DNA of 64,000 nucleotides from Daphnia carinata (taxonomy: Eukaryota > Arthropoda > Branchiopoda > Diplostraca > Daphniidae): contig NC_081337.1 of NCBI RefSeq assembly GCF_022539665.2, positions 2,828,679 through 2,892,678 on the forward strand, written 5' to 3'. The notes beneath the pieces were generated by a model. It was not told the origin of the DNA. It saw only the letters and a program-made list of their open reading frames with translations, and made no database searches. Below are positions 1 through 11,917 of this stretch, one piece after another. The position numbers were made by a program, and so were the translations under genes. Numbering within the stretch: the first letter of the stretch is position 1; every line of letters starts with the position of its first letter.

Positions 1-907
1 TCGTAACATCGTTAGCCCCCCCCCCCTCTCTCTCTCTCTGTGCGTCCCCTTTACCCCCAGCGCATTGCGATGATGATTGGATTAGTTGTTACTATCTCGT
101 TTTTATTTTATTTTATTTTGTTTTGTTTTATTTTTTTTTTTTTTTCAAGTCAAAATGTCAAGGCATGGTATCAAATAGAGGAATCCATTTCATTTCATTC
201 GTTGAGGTTGCGTCATCCATTCCGTCTGATTTTGACGTTTGTTATCTCTGATGACGAATGCCAATCATTTGTATCGAACCGATCTGCGTGATTGCCAAAT
301 TCAGTTGATCCATTTTTCATTAGATCCGCTTTACCGTAACCACGTACATGCGCTCCCACTTGAATAAGATGACGAACAAATGAATGTCAATCATTGTGGT
401 ATTGGCTAAAGTAGACGAAAAGCGCAAATGTTGTTACGTACTGGCGCGCCAACTGGCTGCTTAGTATCCCAAATCTCCTGCTGATTACAAATGAAATTGT
501 GTGTTCCAAGTCATGCCGAATGACAGTTCGTGTGTCACCGTTTCGGTCCGGTAGCTGGAACCTGTCGCTGTCATCACTAACGGCCAGGGGCGTGCCGACT
601 TGGATGAAAATTCGATTGTCAAGACTTCGATTTTGGGCTTTGCTCTTTTATCGCTATTCATTTGATTTTTCTTAATGTCGAAAAGAGGGACAGCAGGCTA
701 AACTACCATTGGCTCGTTGATTGTCTATACATGTGGTCGTTAGTTAGACATTTAAGGTCAAAAGTGTCTCGTTGTTTTGAAATTGAACAAAAAAAAAGGG
801 GGGGGGAGCCATGATGGGATCTTTTGGTTCGCTTGGTCGCGCCAAAATGAAACTAGTCACACGCAAGCACACGGGCAATTGTTATAAGGAAATGGTTGGA
901 GGAAGGC

Positions 908-1018
908 GAAGAAGAAGAAGAAGAAGAAGAAGAAGAAGAAGAAGAAAAAGAAAAAGAAAAAGAAACGAAACGAAACGAAACGAAACGAAACGACGACGAC
1001 GACGACGACGACGATGAT
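908..1018. repeat. compound microsatellite GAA / AAAAAG / AAACG / CGA
   Basis: Four simple units follow each other without a break: GAA copies, then AAAAAG, then AAACG, then CGA. Each differs from the next by one or two changes, as if one tract had changed its unit stepwise. Confidence 0.9.
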
Positions 1019-2952
1019 GGCCGACTTCTTTTTTTTTTCCAGGCCGTCAATACAACCAGAAAACGAGTTGAGGAGGGCGGGAGGGAGGGGGGTAGGGTAG
1101 GGTAGAGCACGGGGACAAAATGATAATTAAAAAATGGGAGGGAGAGAAAAGTCAGAGTAGCACAAGACGGAACAAAAGGGCTTATGTTTAGTGTATAGAG
1201 TGAATTGCAACAGGACGACTCGTGCATAAAGAAATCGGGCCCTTTTTCCCTAATCAAAATGAATGTGTTTTCATTGGCTTCTTCTTTCATGATTTCGCCG
1301 AAAGAAATTCTCATTCGATACGTCTGTTACGTTACAAAGCGTCTACAGCAAAATGCGTGCCATTTTTTTTGTTTTGTTTTAAATGCGACGTTTTTTTGTT
1401 TTTTTTTTAAAGACCTTTAGCTGTGATGAACTCTGACGAGCAGACCCACGAATTTCTGTCATTCCCTTCACTTGGACTTTGAACAATTTCCTTTTTTTTT
1501 TTGTTTTTCCCTATTGACGCCTACTCTGATTTCGTCCCCGCGCCGCCCTAAACCGACGTCGGTGACGCTGCACGCTTGGGGGAAACAAAATGAAATCCTC
1601 TCCGCCGAAATAAAATTTGAATTTAAAATAATCGTTTCGAGACAGAAAAGAAAATGGAGAATGGAAAAAAGGGAGGGAAAGAGAAAAAAAAAAAAAAAAA
1701 AGCGACGCCCGTTTCTCATTTGTTACGGATTGATGTTCTAGTGTATGTGTGCGCGTGCTCGACGACGCCACCCCTCTTTCCAGAGCCAATCGGCTTATTT
1801 ATTTTTTTTTTTTTTTATTCTTCTTCTTCTTCTACTCTCTGCAGCTTTTTAGCTTTTGCTCTTATTTATTTTATTTTTTCTTTTTGCTTCTCTACAAATT
1901 GAAAAGCAGAGGCGAATGAGGAAAAAGAACAGATTCCCTCCCACTTTTTTTTTTATTTCTCTTCTCTTCATCCGCTACGATCTCTAAAAAAAAAAATAAA
2001 TAAATAAATAAAAGTCCGATGGCCGTTGACGCGTATCGAACCGTCGCTTCCGATTTATTTATAGGGCAGACATGTGTATGTGTGCGGACATGCATTGTTT
2101 AACACGATGATCGTCTCTATTCTTCAAAAGTTGTGTATGGACGTTTTAGATGTTGGCATTCTTCTGGACCGGACCCCCGAATCTGAAAGACGCATCTCGT
2201 TTGTTTTTTTTTTTGTTTTTTTTATCGGGTGCAGAGAGGGCAAGAGTCACGAGAGCGGGACGCTCTACCAAGTTTTGAGAGGCTTACGCACAGCCATCAT
2301 TTATTGAAATGCCAGTTTATATTTGTCTAGTCCGTCCGAACGTGGTCGTCGTCGTCGTCGTCACATTTGACTGATGCACTAGGACTTTCTCTATCACAAA
2401 ATGTGTTCTTCCTCTTCCTCTCCGTTTGTTGTTGCCTAGTGGAGACAACACGAGAGTTTCTTTTAAATACAGGGGGGACGCCATGTATGGCTGACAGCAT
2501 AACAATTTCCAATGCATGAAATCTGAATATTTCAAAAGATTTTCGATATTTAATGAACTATATAGCAACACGCGTGCCGTTATTATTTTTTTTTTTTTCT
2601 TTCTTTCCTTCCTTCCTTCCTCTTCGGTTGGGTTCTGTTCATTTGGTTTTCTTCCATTTCGTTCGTGCATGCGCTTCTGACGTTTTCATATTTCCACAAG
2701 AAAAGCTGCTGGCAGAAGAAAGTCGTTGTGCTGTTGCGAAAAAGGAAAAAACAAAACAAAAAGAAGTAGTGAAAAGGACGGATTATAAACATTTCTGCGC
2801 TTGGATACGTACAAATAAAGACTTGAAAAGGAGGGGCGACGACGGCCTGAATCAATCAACAAAAACCCCTTTCAGCTCGGGAGGGGTCGTGACGGCGGCC
2901 GATTCTCACGAAAAGAAGCTTCTTCTTGTCTATGTCTCCCTCTTTTTCGTTT

Positions 2953-3008
2953 TTCTTCTTCTTCTTCTTCTTCTTCTTCTTCTTCTTCTTCTTCTTCTTC
3001 TTCTTCTT
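2953..3008. repeat. TTC trinucleotide repeat
   Basis: About 18 uninterrupted TTC copies, a pure purine/pyrimidine tract. It makes a Leu- or Phe-rich open frame that is not a gene. Confidence 0.92.
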
Positions 3009-3470
3009 GTGTTCTTCTGGCACTCTGGCCGTCTTAAGTCGCGAAAGAATCGCTCAGCCCAGCGGAGAGAATATGTCTTGAGTTTCGACGTAAGGCCCCT
3101 GGCGCGCTTAAAAGCGGAGGGAAACGAGTGCTGTTTCCGGATAACGTCTGTTCAATTAAGGAAATATATTTATATATATTCCCCCCCCCCCCAAAAAAAA
3201 AGGAAGGGAAAAGGAATAAATAAAATAGGGAGAGATCAAACAAGGCGACGGACGCCATTTGGGCGCTTTGAGCCGGAGAAAATCCGTCGCTACGAAATGT
3301 TTTTTAATCCTCTTTCTTATTTCTCTCTTTAAATGCATCATCTTCAATTTTGGTTTGACTTTTTCAAACGAATCGGATGCGTTGTGTTCATTCTGTTAAC
3401 GAAATCACGTGATTCTTTAGTCTCGCTCCATTCTCTTTCGTCCAGCTGGCCAATGACACCCGTCCAGCAG

Positions 3471-3691
<221 letters not shown>

Positions 3692-3697
3692 CATATG

Positions 3698-3725
<28 letters not shown>
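3698..3725. repeat. TA dinucleotide repeat next to the CT tract
   Basis: Alternating TA directly after the CT repeat, with one short interruption (ACATATGA) at the junction. Confidence 0.88.
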
Positions 3726-3732
<7 letters not shown>

Positions 3733-6009
3733 TATTTTCTTCTTTTATTATTATTACTGGCTGACTGTTTGATAATCTCTGCTGCAACCCCTTTCGGCTC
3801 TTTGGTCATCGAAAGGCAGTTACAGTTGTATTTTTGAATCAAAAAAAGGGTTCGCAGTTAGCGAAGGGTTAGAATGAACGGGGGGGGGGGGGTTCAGACA
3901 TCTCGGCGTAAAACCAGTTTTTTTTCCCATTGACGACAAATCGAGATAATAATAAAAAGAAAAAAAAAAAGAATGGACAGCATTGGTGGAAGAAATATAA
4001 GAGAAAGGAGGGGGGGGGGAGAGAAAGAGAGAGAGAGAGCAATTCGATCGTCGTCATCGCCGTATGCAAATCCCAGTCCGTGTATGTAGATAATATACGT
4101 GTGTAGCCCCAACTGTGAAACATTGTCGCTATTCTTTTGGCCTCTTTTCAATCAATGACGAGCTCGGCCGCTTTTCATTCTATTCAATTTTCAATCCTTT
4201 TGATTTTATATGTATTTATATTTTATTTTCTGTGTTCCATCGTCGTGGCCGTGGGTCTCAACCGGTTTGTCCGCTATGCAAAGTTTTTTAACTGCTCTTA
4301 AAAGAATAGCAACGGATGGTTGTTCGCCTTGTTCCACCGATTGGATTCCCTCTTGTGTCATCCAGTTGTGCTCCGGGAGGGGAGGGGTCCATTCGTCCCA
4401 TTCCCGATGACCGTGTGAAATCAAAAGCGAAGGCGCAAAAGAGTTGGATCAAAAGGAGCCAGGAGGTCTGGTCGACTCATGTCGATGGGGCCCCGATATG
4501 CAGATGAGGAGAGGACAGAGAGAGGCATGTTCTGCTTTGCATATTTTCTTCGTCGGCATCTCTCTCTCTCTCTCTCTCCCCGCTTTGATTTCCGATAGTT
4601 GCCACGTCATTGAAACATTTCCGTACGCCGTCGACACGTTCAGTCTGTGATTTCACAGCGTCAAAACATTTATTTTTTTTTTTTTTTTCTCTTTTACTTT
4701 CGGTAATAGACACCCACGATTGTTTTTAATGGGCACAGAGAGATGCCAATTATAGTTCAAATTTATTTTGTTTTTATCTTGTTTTCTTTTTATGCTCGTT
4801 GTGACGGGTATACGAGTAAAAGTAGCAAGGAAATCACAACGTCATGGCGCTTGATTGGCTTTCGTTCGTAATGAACAAACGTGACATTTAAATATGTTTT
4901 GTTTTGTTTTTTCTCTTTTTCTCTTTTTCTCTTTTCCGACATGTGAATAACAAGAAGATGGAAGTGCTTCAATTGGGTCGTAAATGAAAGTGTGTGTCGC
5001 TGTCACCACACGTGAAAAACGAACGGAAGACGATTTAAAAATCAAAGCGTCAAATCGAAATTCATTTCAGCAAATTAAAAATGAGAGGAAAACAAAATAA
5101 ACGCGGGGCAAACAATGCGCGTGATGGGATTGCCGACATTTCAAGATGCAACTCAAATAGGTAGCAAAACAAAAAAAAACAAAACAAAAAGGGAATCTGT
5201 ATGTGACAAAGAGGCGACGATGTTTCTCTGCCTGCTGTCGAATTTGTTTTTGCTATAGTTGTACGGCTAGAGTCTATACAAACTGTTTCCTTTTTCTTTT
5301 TTTTTCTTTTTTTGAAATCATTTCTATTGTGTTGTCGAGATAGAGAGGAAAAGAAAATTGGGAACGGCTGCAAAAACTTGTATTCGCTCTGTATCGTCAC
5401 GGGTTTCCATAATTAACGCACAGCCTTAGGGACGTCGAAAAGAGAAAAAGAAAGGGAGGCCCCAAGTGGCTCTCATTAGTATGCGCTGGACGTCTTCACC
5501 TCCGTCATGTGTGTAGCGAAAAAAAAAAAAAAAAAGAAAAAGAAAAAAGAAAACACAGCACCCTCGCTCAAGTCAAATGTGTATCGCTATCAGACACGCT
5601 GCCCATTTTGAATTTTTCTTTTACGACCGAAAACAAATGTGATTTTAATGGTTTGACAAATCATTTTGTTTTAAAAGTCTTCTCATTTGTTGATTTGGGA
5701 GGGGGCTACCCGGCTGCTAACGTTCCCATCATCTGCATTTGATGATGGGCGAATCGTGAAAAAGAAAAAGAAAAAAGTTTTTTGTGATGGGGAGAGGCGG
5801 ATGACATTTAAAAAGCAGCACAAGAAAACGGAAGCTGTGAAGCCGCTTTTGACGATGAATAATGTACTCGTGTGTCAATTGCCCTCCTTTTTTTTTTTTT
5901 TTTTTTTTTGCTCTCATTTTTATTAATAGGCTTTTCCAAACTTCTTTAAAAAAAAAAAATAGGAACAAAGTTTAAATTTTTTTTTTTTTTTTTTTTTATT
6001 CGTTTTCAG

Positions 6010-6194
6010 GTGAACGGCCGTACCGTTGCCATGTGCCGGAATGCGGACGAGCTTTCATCCAGCTGTCCAACTTGCAGCAACACCTCCGCAATCACGACGC
6101 CCAGCTGGAGCGGGCCAAGAACCGTCCGTTCCAGTGCGCCATTTGCGGCAAGGGTTTCGCCACCGAGTCGTCTCTGCGCACCCACACGGCCAAG
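6010..6194 (+). CDS. rn/sqz: zinc-finger gene exon: finger 1 and most of finger 2
   Basis: The acceptor is TTTTCAG ending at 6009, behind a long T tract; the donor is AAG|GTAATC at 6195. The exon enters in phase 1, so an upstream G plus GT makes Gly of the inter-finger linker, and it leaves in phase 0. Finger 1 has an unusual C-x4-C knuckle (C6 and C11). Finger 2 stops after THTAK, so its last histidine must come from the next exon. Confidence 0.9.
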
Positions 6195-8414
6195 GTAATC
6201 AACAATGCTTCTTTGTTTTTTGTTGTTGTTGTTGTTTTTGTTTTTATTTGCTCATTTGGATGGAATTGAAATTTGATTATCGAATCCCGCCTTGTTTCAT
6301 TCATTGGCGCATCCTATTTTATTTTTATTTCAAATGATTTGTGTGTGTGCGTTCCGTGTTTTGACTAACGTTCGCTTTCGTTGCTCACGTATGTGTCTCG
6401 TCTTGAATGTGTGTTGCCCCTCCACCTACCCCCTACGCCATGACGACACATTGACAGTCGAAAAAGAGCCCTTGCGGTTTGAATTCTTCGTTGGAGGAAG
6501 ACTCCCAATCGCGACGACATTCGCCACAGTGTCGAATGGTTCGTTTGCCCCAAAACCATTTGGGTTTTGTTTTTGTTTTCTTCTTTTATTTCTTTCCACA
6601 CAATTAGTTCTTCTTCTTCTTCTTCTTCGAAAAAAAAAAAGAAAAGAAAAGAAAAAAAGAAATGACATGTAAAAATTAGACGTTTTTATTTTTTTTTTTT
6701 TTTTTTTGCGGCGATCGCCGAAATCCCTCAAAGTTCGTCTCATTTTTTTCTACGACGCTTTCACTCGCGTTGTTCATCCTTCTTTGTTATTTAGAGTTTT
6801 GACTTTTTGCTATACATATCGTCTCTCTTAACTTTTACACATTGTCTAGTAGCTCTCCAAAAAAAAAAAAAAAAAAAAAAGTGTAGTACTGTAGGTCGTG
6901 CTAGTAGCTAGCAACATTGATTTTTCTTTTTCTTTTTTTGTGCCCTGTTCTTTACTCCCCTCCGTTTTTTAGCCTCTCGTTTCTCCCGCCCTGTGTTTTC
7001 TGTTCTTCTGCTCCTTTATCGTAATATGCGTTTTATGTTTTCTTTTAAGGCTCTTCATTCCGGACTAGGAAAAATAAAAGAGTCGCAATGAAGAGCGAAC
7101 GTAACAAAAAAAAAAAACAAAAAAAGAAAAAAGAAATCATCACTCAGATAATCGGGCGGAAGAAATAAGTTATTCACTGTCTTGCCTTTCTTTCCCATAT
7201 TATTATTTCATTTCGTTCTTTTCTTTTTGTCCTTGTTTTTATCCTGACACACACGAGGTAGTAGAGAGTATAAAAAAAAATGGGAGGAGTTTTTATCATG
7301 CATCAAATATAGAAATGCAATGGAGATATGTTGGGAGAGAGGAAAAAAAAAAAAAAAAGTCTAAACACAGGCTGCTCGGGTGGGGTGATGGGCCAATGGC
7401 GCCCAGGATATGGGCAGGGAGCGGAAGCGGAACGCTCCACCCTCCCCCCCCCTTATCTACCACCAGCGCGCCAGCAATGGCGGACCCATTTTTATGATGA
7501 GACTTCCTTTTTTTTCCCTCTCTCTCTCTCTCTCTCTTGTATTATATTTCTTTTTTATTTCAAAACATTTTTTTCCTATTCGACCGACGTCATCAGCCCT
7601 GCCTGCTGTTATTGTTCCCTCCCATTTTTTCTCATCTCTCCCCTCCTTTTTTTTTATTTTAAATCCCTTCCTCCTTTTATTTTTTTTTTTCTTTCCCCAT
7701 CACGGAGCGTTTTATTTCCTCCCTCTCTGGCCCACGCATCCAACCCCACACGCCTGGCGAAGGGGGAAATGCAATAAATCAATTTTTTTTTTCTTTCTTT
7801 TCTTTTTTTAAAAACCCTCTTCCTTTTTGGGCTGAGCCATCCAAGTCCATTAAAAAAAAAAAAAAGAATAGGGAAGAGAAAAAAAAAAAAAAAAGAAAGA
7901 AAGAAGCCAACCAACAAAAAATGAGGGATGGGAAGCGACGCCGTTGACGCCGCTCTCCCATAGGCCTAACGAAACTGTTTCCCTCTCCCATACACGTTGC
8001 GTCTGTTGTGTGGGGGTGTGTACATTTTTTTCCCCCTTCTTTTTCATTTTACCCCGATCGTTTCCTTTCTGACGATTCCTATAGGCCTACTAGTAATGAA
8101 GTCCTATATTTCAATCCTATTTGATGGCGAAATGAATTCGTCTTTTATTCTTACATTAGCGTGTGTACGTAGTCCGTTCTGTGCGCGCTGTTTAGATTGA
8201 TTCGTGCATGTCCATAATGTCGTCTTTTCTACATGTATTGAAAGGTCTACTACAGATAGTTTGCATACGAAATGTGGACCAAGTCCTATTTTTTTTTTTT
8301 TTTTTTTTTTTTAGTTGCATGCCTGTTTTTGATCCAAACAGGGACGAAAATGAGTATCTTTAGTTGTTTTCTTCTTTGTAGAGATGACCAATTCATTCTG
8401 ATTTCATTCATTCT

Positions 8415-8447
<33 letters not shown>

Positions 8448-9362
8448 TTTCATCCGTTTGATTTGCAGCACGCGGCCCTGATTGGCGGACCGAACACGAC
8501 ATGCTGTTCCCTATGCCACAAACTCTTTCTCGGCAACGAGGCTTTGATGGAGCACATGAAACACGTCCACAAGGACGTCGTCGCTGCAGCCGGAACCTCC
8601 TCCATGACCGGTAAGAAATGTAAACACACATTTTCTTTTTCCTTTTTTTTATTTTTTAAAATGCTTTTAAATCTTTTGCCGGGGGTTTTAAGAAAAAAAA
8701 AAAAAAAAAAAAAATCGGCATTCGCCCATTTTCTGTGTCAGCGTTGTTTTATTTTTGGTTAGAGGGAGGGCAGAGGGTTGGAGAGACGCCGATGAATAAA
8801 TGGCGTTAGATCGAATGCACTTGTTCAGCCTACGCACGTAGTGACTACATTATCCACGTCACCAGAGGGGAAATTGCGGGGTACGCGAGAGGGTAGAAAT
8901 GTTGTAAATGTCATTTTCGAACGTCTCGGCTATTAATTGAACGAAAAAAAGAAAAAAAAAAAGAAAAAAGGGAAAGGAGAAAGAAATCTGATTGATTCCC
9001 ATTTTGAAAGCGGCCACGGCCAAAGAGTGTATGTATGTGTGTGTAGGAGTCGACTACGAGAAGACCCCTAAAAAAAAAAAAAAAGGAAAGTTAAAAAGCG
9101 GGGAGGAGGGTTGGTCGGCCGTGGCTAAATACACCGCCAAAAAAGCAATCGGGACGAATAAAGAATCTGCATAATTGAATTGTACCTAAACGTCTTGCCT
9201 TGATGCCTTCGCTTTCTTGCCTCATGTCTCTTCCTCTTCTTTCACCCCCTCATTTCATTTGACATGAAAAGAGGAGACCCCAGTCGTCAATGAAGCATTT
9301 TTGTGTGTCTGTGTGTTGTAACATTTTGCGCATAAAATGCTCGAGGGCATACGATCCGAAGT

Positions 9363-9407
<45 letters not shown>

Positions 9408-10731
9408 TGACAAAATGTCGCAGGGCGAGTGATGTAACTTGAATAGAACGAGTGGCACGGTGATGGTAATAACGACAACAGTCTGCCAATTGTTTGCACT
9501 CGTCATTAGCAGTTATTTAGTCGTTTTGGAACACGATCGAAAAAAAAAAAAATGGTTGGAACAGGGCGAAGAAAGACGATGGTCGTTTTGAGACGCATAT
9601 AATAATCGACTTCCGTGATTGTTCCACTGCGTCACGGCCTCACCTTTTTTCACGAATCACGGCAGATGAGGCCCCTTTTTTTATTTATAGTTTATCATAT
9701 TCATATGATCATTTTTTTTTTCTTTATTTTGCATTCGTGTCAGTACATTTGACGATGTAGGGTAGGCCTATTTACCATAAACTTTAATTCAATCTAATGA
9801 TTAGCTTTTTGTTGGTCTTCATTTGTTTGTTTTTTTTTTTGTTTTTTTTTATTGATTCACAAACGTCCAGACATGTCAAATTAAAAACAAGTGAAGGTGT
9901 AGAAACTCGAAAGGGACCGCCATAAAACTGCGACCATGTCTCTTACAATGTGCGTTTTAACGTCGACATTCAGTGGCGGATCAGGCCGTCTGGTGTGGCC
10001 ATACATATGCGGTGTTGTTTTTCATGTTTATAGTTTTTTTTTTCTTTTTTCTTTTTTCCTTTCCTTTTTTGCGGGGTAGGGTATAATCCATAGCGTGTCT
10101 TTTGTTTTCCCGACGTCCAAAAACAAAAAAAAAGGTATTTATAAAAATAAGAATAGATTAGGTATTTGTACTACGTCTAGGCAAAGAAACCCTGTCGATG
10201 ATTTCGGTTCGTATTCAAATTGTTTTCCTCTCTCAAATTTTCATCGTGAAAGTGAACAAAATAGATCCCCTCTAACCGAACCCTTCAAAACAAAAGAAAA
10301 AGTAAATAAAAAGTTATGTTTGTTTGTTTTAAATTCAATTCGATTTAACGAGCATCGTACGTCGTCTAAAATAGAAGCAAATTTTGATTGCATCACGTTG
10401 TTTTTGGTTTTGTTTTTTAACGAGCATTGTGTAACATTTTGTTTCCATATACCGAGCCCTCCCTTTAAAAAAAAAAAAAAAAACCCTCTTTCTCTCTATT
10501 GTAAAAGCAGCGAAAACATTTGGGAAGCGTTTGAAAGAAAAGCTCTGGTTGGCTGACTTGAGTCAAACTTTTTTTTTTGTTTTCGTTACGTCGTAGGAAA
10601 TGCGCGTCGTGTAGGCATAGGTCTCCTCGTTCATCAGGGCAACACGGAGAGAGAGAGAGAGAGAGAGAGAGGGAGATGGAAGCCGTAGATAATGAATTGA
10701 TGCCGTAGCAACTATATATATAGTTCTCTCT

Positions 10732-10772
<41 letters not shown>

Positions 10773-11631
10773 ATAAACATAGTGCGCTCTCTTCGTACGC
10801 AAGCCCTCTCCAGGGGAGGGGGGGGGAGGTAATGTTCAAAGTAAAAAAGGGAAAGTAAAAAATATAAAAAGGGGATCTAATCAGAAATGAATAAGAAAAA
10901 AAACAAAATCAACAAAAACAAAAAAAGGTGAAGCAAATGCGCAAGGATAGAACGAAAACTCAGGTAGATAATAATAGGTAAGATCTCTCGTAGTAGGTGC
11001 GCGAGTTTGTTCAATTTTAAATTCGGAGTTAATGAAAAATAAGAGAACCGGTTTTTTTTTTTTTTCTTTTGCTGATGGGGCGACGCTATTATACAAAGAG
11101 GCTGGAATGATTGCAATCTGCATAAGTGCGATAGCGTCGACGAAGAATTGCGCTTGTTTTTTGTTTTTTTTTTGTTTGTTTTAAATCGCAAGTATTCACG
11201 CGTCGTTCCATTCCGTTTGGAGACGCTAATGGCGCCCGGCAAAAATATGCTAAATAAATAACTTTTAAGAAGAAAGCAAGAAGGGGAAGAGAGCAGCCTC
11301 GGCGTCGTGACAATCTTTTTTTGCTTTTTGTTTCTTAAAAGAAGAAATCAATGCGAGACCGAAGGGGCTAGACAAGAAAGGCTTTTTAATTTTTTTTTTT
11401 TTTGGTGATGAAATGAAAAAAAGGGTGGGGTGGGGAGGACTCTAAAGAAAAATGAAACTAAAAAAGAAAATCGAATGAGACTCGCTTCTACGTCAAAAGC
11501 GAATAAAAGAAATGCAAAAGTTAAAAGGAGAGAGAGAGACATAAAAAAAACAGAGGAAGCGTCGCTAGCGTCTACTCGGATGAAAGCGTCGCGACGCCCC
11601 GTTTCTTTTTCCTTTTTTTTTTCCCTTCTTA

Positions 11632-11672
<41 letters not shown>

Positions 11673-11846
11673 TATTTCTCTTTCTGTGCCGCTCCGGCAG
11701 TCCATTCCGACAACTTGATTAAAAAGTCCCCCCTGTCCTACCACCCCGTTTCTCCTCCCTCTTCCTTTTGATTCCATTTCTTTTTTGCTCTTTAAGCTCT
11801 TTCTCCTTTCCTCCCTGTGTAAAACTCACTTCTTTTTCAGCATACA

Positions 11847-11917
<71 letters not shown>

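Noticed and set aside
1085-1106. Three GGGTA units resembling a telomere repeat
   Set aside because: Only three copies, and the arthropod telomere unit is TTAGG; part of a general G/A-rich stretch.
2553-3332. 259-codon plus-strand open frame
   Set aside because: Its length comes from the TTC repeat and T runs (poly-Leu/Phe); no domain, no splice context and no conserved block.
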